From NCBI GenBank assembly GCA_023974075.1, contig CM043800.1, positions 32,672,952-32,736,951 on the forward strand: a stretch of 64,000 nucleotides of DNA. The letters run 5' to 3'. The translations under genes were made by a program, and so were the position numbers. Below the pieces are notes generated by a model that did not search any database, had not been told where the DNA came from, and was given only the letters and a program-made list of their open reading frames with translations. Every line of letters starts with the position of its first letter. The first letter of the stretch is position 1. Shown in pieces: positions 47,401 through 58,524 of this stretch. The DNA comes from Chaenocephalus aceratus. Its lineage: Eukaryota; Chordata; Actinopteri; Perciformes; Channichthyidae.

Positions 47401-50400
47401 AGATGTATTCACGCTTGATATATATTTGCACGTGTCTGATTTCCTCTTTACAGTGTGTGTGTGTTTTTGTGGGTTTCATCTGTAGCCTCTTACTGTCTGG
47501 AAGCCCCCACTGTGGTGGAGAGGCCAGCCACGGCAGAAGAGGGCCTCGCTTAGTGCATTTCATGCTTAATTCTGTGTCAATTAGTTGACTGCTACCTTCC
47601 CTCCAGCGAAAGAGCGCAGAGAGAAACACAAGCCCACAGAAATCTCTAGCTTTGACAGGCGCAGTATTCAATCATTTATCCCAAGGCCCGGGGCCACGGA
47701 GCACTGTCAACAAACATTCCATTGAAATCATATCAAGCCTCTTCTGTTCCCTCTCCCTCTCACTCTTTCCATCTCCCTCCGCCTCTTTATCTCACTTGTT
47801 CTTTACACTCTGCTTCCTCTCTCAATATGCTTTTACCCACCTTTCTCTTTTTTCTCACTTCCTCCTCACCCTGGGGTTTCTCGCTCTCCGTAGCAGGGGT
47901 TTTAGTTCTTTCTTCAAGCCGCTGCTCCTCTTCCTCCCTCCCAGGACTTGGCAGCAGAGTGGTAATGTGTTAAGCTGTTTGTTTCACCCGCCAACATTGG
48001 CATGTGGTCAAGTTGTGATCGGATCTCAAGATGAGCGCCAGTTGTACCTCGATTAGAGAAAAATATATATCTCCGGTTTAGTATTTTAACAAGGTGTGGA
48101 CGGCACATCATAACACATAAACATCAATGACCGATTTCAAGCGATACCGCCTATGCATTTGTAACATATTTTACACCAAGCGCAAATATACTTTGAAACG
48201 TATGTCTTTGCAAATGCTGTGGCTTTTGGATACAGGTTGAAGTTGAAAGGAGTCTTTGATCGCAGCATGTGGCTGGATCTAGGATCGATGATCTAACACA
48301 TATTGAAACTAAGCAGAGGTATCATCACCGGGCCACCCTTCAGCCCAACGACCGAACTTGACTTGAAATTCATTTTTTGAGACAACAATTAAAATGTGCT
48401 TTACAGAGTTTAATTTCCATGTGACATTTAAAAGAAAAAAGGAAATAAATTAGGCTATTTAGAATCAGCCAATTAGTTTCACAGCCTCTGTCTCCCAAGT
48501 GTCCCCCCTTCTTTACTTGTGGCCCATTGGTACTCTGGGAAAAAGCTGAGGCAGGGTATTTTGCAGGTAAGGTGGACAGAGGCCAAGTCTCAGTTTTTTC
48601 TTTGCTTCCTCTGCTCTGGGCTACAAACACTGATGCAGAGCAAGAGATAGAGGAGAAGATGGAGAGGAATCTTCCACTCCTTCCCCTCCCCTCCCACGAG
48701 CATCCATCCCGAGAGAAAATCAACTCACCTGGGTATCTCCGTGGTGGAGAGTAATAAATACATGTATTGGATTAATTATTAAAGACAGCCTAAACGAAGA
48801 TAGATACTATCCTCTGAAGGGTTAGCCTGATCTTAACTCAGATGTTGTTGTGATTCCCGTTGGTTTGCCTCCCTGCTGGTCAGAGACATCTCGTGTACGT
48901 GTGCACATCTTTATTCTCTCACATTCCTCATATTTACTCTTTTCATTTCACCTAGTTTCCAACAGCAGAGTTGACATAATTAACAATAGATTACTGAGCG
49001 ATGAAAAACACTTCTTCCACCTGCAACAACGCCTCAAACACACATTCAAAATTAACCATGAACACATGACAACACTAATAACATGGATCAAAGGGCGTAA
49101 TTGAAGTGGGTCGTTCCCAGTTCAGTCTTCAGGCCTTTGAACAATATGTGGTGGGTGCACTCTCTTACTCAGCACAACACCAGCCACCCACAACAAAAAC
49201 ACCACAACAATCAGTACGAATTCAAACTTGTGTTCATTTATGTCCAAAACAAAGACATCTTGAAAACAAGTCTTTCAGTATTATTTAAGAGAAGATTACT
49301 GCCGCTGTTTTTGCTCATCAAACAAAGTGTAAAGCATCTCTTTGCACAGCCGAACAGCCTCAATCCTCCTCTGGCTATTCAGGTTCACTTCCCACTGCCT
49401 TTGACTCGACAGCTAGAACTCCAGAAGACAACAACAGGGCCCTTATATCAGTCCCTGGACAAAGCCAAATTAATATTTAAACATCATTATTAATGGCCTG
49501 AAGTCAAACACAGCGACTAGGTAATTAATTGATTGAGCTGGCTGGTCCATAGAGAGATTAGACCGGATGAGTGTTGTTTATCTCTGTTGTTATTGAATTA
49601 TATTTGATTGCTTTGAGCGAATGATTTCCTATTGAACGTAAAGAAGGAGGGAACGCTAGTGTATGTTTGACCTGTAAGGCATATGCAGTGAGTTCATATT
49701 ATTGGAGTGATATAATCAGCTGGGGATTAAATGTCCCCTGTGCTTTCCAGCAGTATGTATGTAGTGTACATTTGCAAAGCCAGTAATCTATTGTACAACA
49801 CAGTTTTACTAAGTGGAATCCGTAGACCTGTTTTCACAAGCTCATATAACAAGTGGATGGATTTCCACTGCTGATAATAGCAGATGCACTTGGCAAGACA
49901 ATAAGTTGTGTTCTACGTCATTTGGCCCACTTCCTGTATCTACTGTTGGGTGTGAATAGAGTGTCAACAGAGTGCTAATTGTTGTTCGGCATTTTGATTT
50001 ATCACAAGCGCAAGCCAAGGAATAACAGACGATGATTTTACATTTGGCAGGCTGTCCCCATTCCACAGCCAATGGTTCTGTGTCCTGATGAAAAGCCAAG
50101 ATGCAGTTATTCATTTGACAACGTTACGTTACTTTGCAGGTAAACAATGTGTTTTTAAAAATGTAGGAAATGTATTTACAGTATAGCCACCTTTTTAATG
50201 TTGATGTTATTGGGCTAGCTTTCATGAACAGAAAGAGATCTTTAAAGGGGGGCTTGACCATTTGATACTTAGTTAACTATTTGATTTTAATAGTTTATTT
50301 TCTAAAACTTACTTTTTAAGTCCATTATAGAAGAAAAATAAAGAAAATAAATACAAAAATGCACACATTTGCAAAGTCTTTTTCATTTTATTAAAAAAAT

Positions 50401-51366
50401 TAATTCACAGGAAATTCCAAACATTTCTTCCAATACAGTTATGTGTTGTGTTTTATAGCATGAATGTCAATCAACAACACTCACAAACATGCAAACAACA
50501 TCATGTTAATATTTAAACTGGTGTGTAAACATTTGCTTTACTTTTGGCATTTGTAAAGTGCAACACACTCCAAACACACACACACTTAGCGTACAGAGTA
50601 GCATGTGAAAGGGACACTATATGTGGCAAAGTTTGTTTTGGTCTTTTTCTGACTGCCTTTTTGTTGCCATGTAAATTTGAGAGGTGTCATACACAACACA
50701 CATAAATAATGTTTTGTGCAGCCTATTGAATAAACTTTTCTGAGTTGCCCCAAATGTCCTTGGCTTAAAACGCATGGAAAGGTGTCCTTTCTTTTTTTCT
50801 TTTTTTTTGAAAGCATCTTGTGAAAGGAGCATTCAAGAATCACCAGGTTTTTCACAAGTTTTTTGGAGATGGCTGTCATGAATGAACATGGCGGTCTGTT
50901 CCAGTGCCAGCTGGCAGAGGAAGCCAGCACGTCCCAGGGATGAGCGGAGGGCCAGCTGGATGCCCGCCGAGAGCTTTAACACACTCCTCACCATTGCTGC
51001 AAACTCCATCAGCCCATCCTGTTAACTGACACAACACAACACTAATTGTGCATTAATCAGTGGGTTTAGTTACCCGATCCCATGAGCCCGTGGTGCATTG
51101 CACTGGTTGTGAAGCAGAAGTCTGATATGTTGGTTTCACTGTTCCATGGCTCCCTGAAGTTCTGACTTTGGCTTACTGTCTGGCATGTGGTTAGTCAGCC
51201 CCTTAACTTATAGAGGAGATGTTTAGATTAAGCTGCTAAGTGAATTCTGGCCATATTTAAAACCAGGGATTTTATTTATGATCACCAGTGTGACAGATTA
51301 ATGCCGGTTAATTCAGATTTACAATTTACAAATCATTAACATAATTGCTTTTGGTTTTCACCACAG
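44350..51366. other. Long unique non-coding stretch
   Basis: About 7 kb. Pyrimidine-rich parts at 44376-44420, 46370-46440 and 47740-47940, and a short CA repeat at about 46936-46957. No mobile element or gene recognised. Confidence 0.5.
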
Positions 51367-51436
51367 TGTTGAGCAACTCCAGTATGTTATTTTCATTTGG
51401 TCTTTTGGCCTCGCACAACTTTTACAGGCGATGCAG
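51367..51436 (+). CDS. Weak candidate exon, phase-compatible with 32476-32578
   Basis: Acceptor TTTTGGTTTTCACCACAG (ending 51366) and donor GCAG|GTAACC. One base plus 23 open codons including VEQLQYVIFIWSFG and ending LLQAMQ. The single leading base completes the split codon left by the 32476-32578 exon (Arg), and the exon ends in phase 0, matching the next candidate at 51772. It is short and the donor is only fair, so confidence is low. Confidence 0.22.
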
Positions 51437-51771
51437 GTAACCTCCATTTCCTCTGTTTTATCCACAACTACTCAACGGTGTCAGACTGTCAGGAGGAGAG
51501 AAGGTCAAATAAGAGGCAGACAGGATTATTTAAGTTAAGAATGTACTGTGTAAGTACACAAGGAAGATAAACAGTAGCAAGGTGTACAGTATGAGAGTCT
51601 TTGCAAACAGTATTCTTTTATCAGTAATATTTTTCAATTACATAAACCTGAAACACAACAGCGAACCCAAACAACCAGTCGATACTGTGATTTCAACAAG
51701 TGATGTGAGAAAATGCTCATTACACAAACGTAACTGACTGGTTGTGTGCTCTGCTCATTTCTCTGCTGTAG

Positions 51772-51866
51772 GCGGTGATCAATCATCGAGTCATTTATCT
51801 AGCGTCGGTGCTGAGTCCTTTATCAACTGCCAGACTCCCTCAGCTGCACACTGGTTCTGACTTCAG
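51772..51866 (+). CDS. Weak candidate exon, phase-compatible with 51367-51436
   Basis: Strong acceptor (CTCATTTCTCTGCTGTAG) 335 bp downstream of the previous candidate, donor TTCAG|GTATGC. Only the frame that continues from 51436 (phase 0) stays open over all 95 bp; it includes AVINHRVIYLASVLS. It ends with two bases of a codon. The matching phase and short intron favour the pair, but no family is recognised. Confidence 0.25.
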
Positions 51867-52346
51867 GTATGCTGGCGTCCTTTGTAGGAATTATTTCTAG
51901 ACAAAAAGTCAAGTTCCCATGCCTACCTGCCGTCGGCTGCTATTAAGAAAACAAGTCAGTCCTACTGAGAAGGATAAAGGATACTTGTAATGTATTGTTG
52001 TGGCTATTTCAATCAAACAAATACGGATTTAGAATTAGCTAATTTGTGGGATGTTTTGTTGCGGCTGCGTATTAAAGCCAGTTTATGTCATACGTGGCAC
52101 AGAGGATCAGGCCATGACGACTTCCTCTAGCACCATCCTCTTTCGATGATTTCGGTAAGAAGAAGTAAATATCAAAACCAATAAACAAATGTTGAATTTG
52201 ACCTTTGACAGCGAGGCTTTTGCCATAAGTCACCCTTTGCATGTGTTGTCCTCTTGGGATGTTAGCCGTCACAGATGCAGCATGTCTGGCCTCCCTCTTC
52301 TTCTGTGGGTCAAAGCTGGCTGTGTCTGTGGTAGTAAAGCACTAAG

Positions 52347-52347
<1 letters not shown>

Positions 52348-52436
<89 letters not shown>
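52348..52436 (+). repeat. (GT)n microsatellite
   Basis: Perfect GT repeat of about 44 units. Confidence 0.98.
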
Positions 52437-52437
<1 letters not shown>

Positions 52438-55400
52438 GAAGGGGGAGTTGGAGTGTGGGTGTATGCAGATGGTTCACAAGCCAACCTTTCAATTAGGCCG
52501 GGAGTATAAATATCCGTGGCTGATTGGAATGTGGCGGCTGCTGGCACAAAAGGCTCCGCTTGGCCCCGCTCCAAGACCCCGTCGCTCACTCACTCTCTAC
52601 GTCACGCTGGAAGCCGCCCAAGGTTACTTCGTCAATGGACGCAATGATTTCTAACTCCCTGTGTCCGCCGCGACCACCCTCCCTTCCCCATCCCTGTTTC
52701 CATCCCTCCTGCTCCGTTTCCCGCCAGCTCCGTAGCTAACTTCACATTTGAAAGAGGCCTTCAGTTGAACCCAGATGGAGGTTTGGTGTCCCTTCTTTCC
52801 CCTCATACCTTTGTGTGCATCAGCTGGATTTTTAAAGTCCCATTGCACGAGGCGTTAACTGCATTTTTAGCTTGAAAAATGTCAAACAAATTTCCCCCAA
52901 TGTGATTTTATACAATATATATTTCCGCCGAAAGCGAATGTTTGGGTTCCAGTCCAGCACCTAATCTTATTTAGCTAATGCTGCAGGTGAACAGTCCCTG
53001 CATTCTGCCTGGGGAGACCCTGTATATCCTTTGCAGATTATGGGTATGAGCTCCCAGACAACTTATCCCTCCGTCCCAAAAAGCCTGCCACTGTAAGCTG
53101 TCTGAGAAATTATCCACACACCCAGACACATATGAAATGACAAAGCAGAAATGTTTTGGGAGAAGGATATGTTATCACGGTCACAGAACGATGCTGGATG
53201 TTGTGTAGTGCACAGCCTACAAATAGGATTGGATTATTTCTGTTACAAGAGATTTGGAAGCTGCTATCTCTTAATTCTTGATTTTGCTTTAGATTTTGGG
53301 AGTTTGGTAACTTTTCTAGTACTTTTCAGCATCGTAACCAGCTGTACGTTTCAGTTTCTGAAAAAGGCCTCCTTTACACTTAAAAATGTCCCCTGTTGTC
53401 TTCACAGTTTCCCAAAGCAATAGAGTCATGCCCCACCAATAATATCATATGCCCTTTGTTAAGAAACCTCGCCTCTTCTTTTATCCTTTCACCCCTCCCC
53501 CGGTCCCCCATCTCTGTTACCCACCTACCCAAGCTGTGTCAGGGAAGCCCCCCAGTCTCTTATGCATCCCTCTGGAATCAAGAGAGATTAAAAATTAGGG
53601 GATTATGTTCCCTCCTAACCCTGTAATCCAACAAAACAATGCTTTCTAACGTCGTGCGAGAGCTCCCGAGGCGTGGGTAAGTCCTCTGTGTCAGTTATTC
53701 CTTATGGAAGGGTTCCCTCGGAAAAGACGCGCACTCGCTTTCTGTCTCCGACCGCCGCCTCCATCCCAACCCCCTTTTTTATGATCCCAGGCTGTAATGA
53801 GGCAACGTGGGAGATGGGGCCTAATATCGGCTAATAGGGTCAATGGAATAAACTGTTTTATAGAGGTCACTGTTGGCACAAGGACGAAGGAGAAGCGAAA
53901 TGCTCGCCTCGCCTGGTGCCAGTAGTAGCAATGATTTTTTTATAACAACAATACAGTGTCAGGCAGTAATAATGATTCCGATAACACTGAGGAGCCCCGG
54001 TGATGTAAGACATGGGCGGGCTACTGAATTAAGGCCCTGTTTTAAATATGTCAGTGCCACGCTCAGGCTGGAGCTATAGCTGGCCATGGGATGCACTCCT
54101 TTAATTTCATCGCTCTGTCAGCTTTTATTAAAACCCATTCGTCACAAAGAGAGAGGGGAAAAAACGAAAAAGGAGAGAGAAAAAGTAGTAAGGGGGGGGA
54201 AAGACACAGATGGAGAGTGAGAGAGGGGAGAGGAGGACGGGGGGAGACGAGAAATATAAACAGAGAGATGTGGAGACAAAGAAGGGTGACTTTCCCGAGG
54301 TGCTAGATAACATAAATTGTTGTTTTGAGGGGGGGGCAAGGGTTGCGGCTGGTGGGAGGGGGCAGGAGAAACGGGTTGCCACCACCTTGGGGAGTGGGTC
54401 TTATAGGTGGAAGACAGGGGTGGTAAGGAGGAGTGGGAGGGTCTGAGGGGCTCAGCAGGAGTGATTAATGATGAATCTGGGGTATAGTGGACCAGTGGGA
54501 CTCCCCATCCCCATCTTGCTCATCTGCCTTCCCCCCACCCAATCCCCGGCCCTCGCCACCCCACCTTCATGCCCATTTGTAACTGTCTTGGGGGGGGGGC
54601 CATCAAGGACCCGGTGATGTGCCCTCTCATTTTCTTTAAAACAAGAATGAGAAATGTGTCCAAAGATGTGTCATTTCCAAATCCAGCTTCTTTCTTTCGG
54701 ATACTGTTTATTAACGTCATTGACTCGAGACTAATTATTCTTCTACTTTTCTTACGAGAGGAATTCCTTCAAAGTCTTAACAATATGACTCAGTGACTCA
54801 CACGCTGTTTGGATGTTCGCCTTATTGAAACCCGAACAGGATTACGTCCAAACTCCTGTCTTTCATTTTGAAGGTTTGAGCAAATCATGGGTAGAGAGAT
54901 ACTCGGGCGACATTTACATTCATTTGTTTTCACTGGGGACCAGGCGAGGGTTTCTGCCAGAGAGTGTGTGTGCCTGTCTGAGTGTGTGTGTGCTACACAG
55001 TGTGGCAGCCACACTTTCCTCACTCTGTCAAATAGCGTTGACTTGGCGGCGGGTTTTGAAATGGCATCAAAGTGGCCCACCGCCACATCTCCACCCCGTC
55101 CTGTGGTCCCTTACTCCCTGTCATCCACCTCTAAGCCCACGCACCCCAAGTCCTACAATCAAAAGAAAATTAAATAATGAATTATATCTTCCCGCCTTCT
55201 TCACAAAGTAAAAACATGAAAAATAAAAGACAGGAAAGGGCTTTCAGAAACACTTGTTCAATGCATTACGTTCTCCCCGTGTTTCTGTCTTTCTCACTGA
55301 ATAGTACATGATGGCACATGACGGAGAAGAGGAGGAAGAGAAGCAGAAGGAGTGAGAGAAATGGAGAGAGAGAGGGAGAGAGGGGGAATAAAATGAAGTG

Positions 55401-57393
55401 TGACAACATATGAATTTCAAATTTCCCGAGGAGACATCAAAGTGCGCCATCCGGGGTGTCTCTTCGACAAGGACACTTTCTGATTCTTAATTCCGTCCCC
55501 TGATTGTATCGCTGAGGCCCTAACGAAGAACGGAGGGGCAACACCAGTGAGTGGCATCAGGCAGCGAGAGATAGCGCAGGAAGGGAGGGAGAGAGAGGGT
55601 ACGGGGGAAAGAGGGGTTGGGGGGCACAGAGGAAAAAGAGAGCAAGTGAGATCAGAGGGTGTTAGAAGAGATAGAGGAGGAAGGAGAGAAGAAAGGAGAG
55701 CCTCATCCAAACACAGGCGGCTGGGCCCTTTGTTGTTGAAGCGATCACAGCTCCTCTTTCATCAGACAGAGAAATGGAGAGGAGAGAAAGGAAGAGAGAC
55801 AGTGAGAGTGAGAGCGATCCACTCCTCTTTCCGCTGGGGTGACGGCGACATGGAAAGAAGGAGGGCAACTTTTTTCACCCTTTGCATATATCAAATCAAG
55901 GCCCTTCTTCCAAGGACTTATCATGTTCCGCACACTTTGAGAGCAAAATGCTTACAAGTATAGCTGGGGGTGCATGTTAACAGTATGCTCACATTACCCT
56001 GAAACAATATGTCTGTCTGCGCTCAGCCGTTTAGCCGATGCCAACATAGTGTCAACACAAACGGTTGTATATCGCTAATCGGTGGTCTTGTTTCGCTCTG
56101 CTTTACATTTCAGGCGGCTGCTCATACAGTCTAATTGCCTGGGAGGCTCCCAGCAGGAGTGTGGCAGGCCTCTGGCATTCCCAATTCTGGCAAAGCTCTG
56201 AGCCAGTGCTGCTGCAGTGCCAGCCCGCCCTGCCCTGCGCCCACGCCAGGGGTCTCCTAACCCAGAAGGATCCCCCATGATGGGCACTCCCCACAACGCC
56301 TCTTTGGAAACGGATGGCAAACCACGGGGAAGCTACAGAAAGGCCGGAAAGGTCATATTAACGGCATGTATTCATATGTAGTGCACTCGTCACAGAAGCA
56401 CACACCCACCATCTTACAGCAATATTTATGTTACCAGTAATATATAATGTTTTTCTGATAAAGACAAGTAACTATTTTGCAAATATTATGTACATAACAT
56501 TTGAGTCATGTACTTTGAATACACACAGATAAGGCCTCCCAATTGTTGAGCAGGGTCCATACACCAAACAAGTTTATCTGATGCTATCACTCACAGTGGT
56601 GACGAGGTTTAAGGCTTTAGTCTTAAGGCGGCTGTGCTTTACAAGTCGGGATCTATGCGTCCTCTGATCCACACCAGGGCGGAGGCTACAGGCACACAGC
56701 ACACCTGGGTCTTATAGCCCTGTGAGCGCCACCTGTCCCTAGATCACCTCGGTGGATCATGTCACAGCTCGGGACCTGCTCTACCAAACCCCAAATTGTT
56801 GTAAAGGATCCAAAACATTTACAGTGTGAAGATTTACTGACAAAAAGAGTTAAAAATGCACGGGTGTGAGTTTACAAAACTATAAAAACTCAAAAAAGAG
56901 GGCGGGCATAATAGAACAGCATGACTCTGTCAGGACTAGAAAGTTGTGTTATACATTTTCTTAGTGTTATGATTATAACATCTAGAATAATAGAATAGAA
57001 TAATCTTCAATAAGAACTAAACTAAACGGTAACATCCTGCTATTTTAACAGTTGAGAGAATTAAGACAGAAGGTCAAGCGCACCCATGCCATGCACACCA
57101 CCCTAACACACAGACACACTCACAGGGCCCCTCCTTGGTTGTGGAGAGGGGTGCATGGTGAAGCAGCTGGGAGACTTGGACCCACAATGGCCCTTTAGGG
57201 CGAGACAGCCATAATCCGTCCCCCGTCCGACAGCCCCAGTGAAAGGAGGCCTGTCAATCATAGAGTGGCACCCTCGGGTCTCTAAGATGGGCGTGCTAAG
57301 ATTTAGGATTTACAGTACCCCCTCTTTTCAATCTTATTAAAACCTCTTTGCAGACAGACAGAGACACATGTATGCACGTGTGTGCATGCAGGC
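52437..57393. other. Non-coding DNA with purine-rich regions
   Basis: Strong plus-strand purine bias at 54150-54450, 55320-55390, 55560-55700 and 55770-55855. Segments such as 53640-53880 have higher complexity and may be conserved. One weak terminal-exon candidate at 56114. Confidence 0.5.
56114..56201 (+). CDS. Weak candidate terminal exon
   Basis: Acceptor with good pyrimidine tract (GCTCTGCTTTACATTTCAG, ending 56113). In the phase left by 51866 it reads RRLLIQSNCLGG and on to AFPILAKL, then TGA at 56199-56201. A different frame of the same stretch is open longer (to about 56279), so the phase choice depends wholly on the upstream candidates. An AATAAA follows only at about 58007. Confidence 0.18.
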
Positions 57394-57487
57394 GCACACA
57401 CCCACCCACACACACACACATACACACACATACACACACACACACACACACACATACACACACATACACATACACATACACATACAC
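57394..57487 (+). repeat. CA/CATACA repeat
   Basis: CA repeat with TACA insertions that becomes a six-base ACACAT pattern at its right end. Confidence 0.95.
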
Positions 57488-57841
57488 AGTTAGCTGCCTC
57501 TTGTCTGCCATGGCTTTATAAGGCCCTCTAGCTGAAACATAGCAACAAACAGAAACAAATGATTATTAATTAATTAAATTAAGCACATAATGGTTAAATA
57601 ATTTAAATGTTAGACAAAAAAAAGGCACATCAGACAGAAATTCATTAACACTTTTTTATTATTTTGCTTCATCATTAAACAACTAAATCATACTTCACTT
57701 GCTTGAATATACACATGATGAGGACATGGTCGATTCAAATGAGCAGTACTTCAAGGAATCACATGCTGCCTATTTTAATGTTGGAGAACGACGTGTAGGA
57801 ACAGAGCCGGCCGACGATCACTTTCACATTTCACAGGCCTG

Positions 57842-57911
57842 ACACACACACATACGCACACACACACATACGCACACACACACATACGCACACACACACA
57901 TACGCACACAC

Positions 57912-57980
<69 letters not shown>
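57842..57980 (+). repeat. CA microsatellite with 16-bp higher-order period
   Basis: TACG occurs at 57853, 57869, 57885 and 57901, exactly 16 bp apart, within CA repeats, then a perfect CA run to 57980. Confidence 0.96.
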
Positions 57981-57981
<1 letters not shown>

Positions 57982-58113
57982 CTATGGATGGAGAGGCAAC
58001 CTACAGAGAATAAAGAGGCAAAGGCTAACACACACATACACACACAGTAAATAGTTATTTAGAGGTGTCAGACACTGCATGAAATATCCTCTGGCACAGT
58101 AGCTGTGTCTATA

Positions 58114-58114
<1 letters not shown>

Positions 58115-58195
<81 letters not shown>
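58115..58195 (+). repeat. (TG)n microsatellite
   Basis: Perfect TG repeat of about 40 units, opposite in strand to the CA tract 135 bp upstream. Confidence 0.98.
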
Positions 58196-58196
<1 letters not shown>

Positions 58197-58306
58197 CAAT
58201 GAGCCGTCAGCTGAGCTGAGCATTGCCCTGTCCGTTGCAGCTGGCTGATGGTGATCAAATCTAACAGACAGTGAGGACCGGAGCACGCTTTCTGCCTCAG
58301 AGACAT

Positions 58307-58338
58307 GGAGGGGAGGGAGAGGGAGGGAGAGGGAGGGA

Positions 58339-58435
<97 letters not shown>

Positions 58436-58436
58436 G

Positions 58437-58513
<77 letters not shown>

Positions 58514-58524
58514 GAGAGGGAGAG
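58307..58524 (+). repeat. 218-bp uninterrupted purine tract, (GA)n with GGGA
   Basis: Only A and G from 58307 to 58524: GGGAGGGA units at the left, then long GA repeats broken by GGAGG. A homopurine tract of this length with mirror symmetry can form H-DNA (triplex). Arg-Glu frames here are repeat artefacts. Confidence 0.97.
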
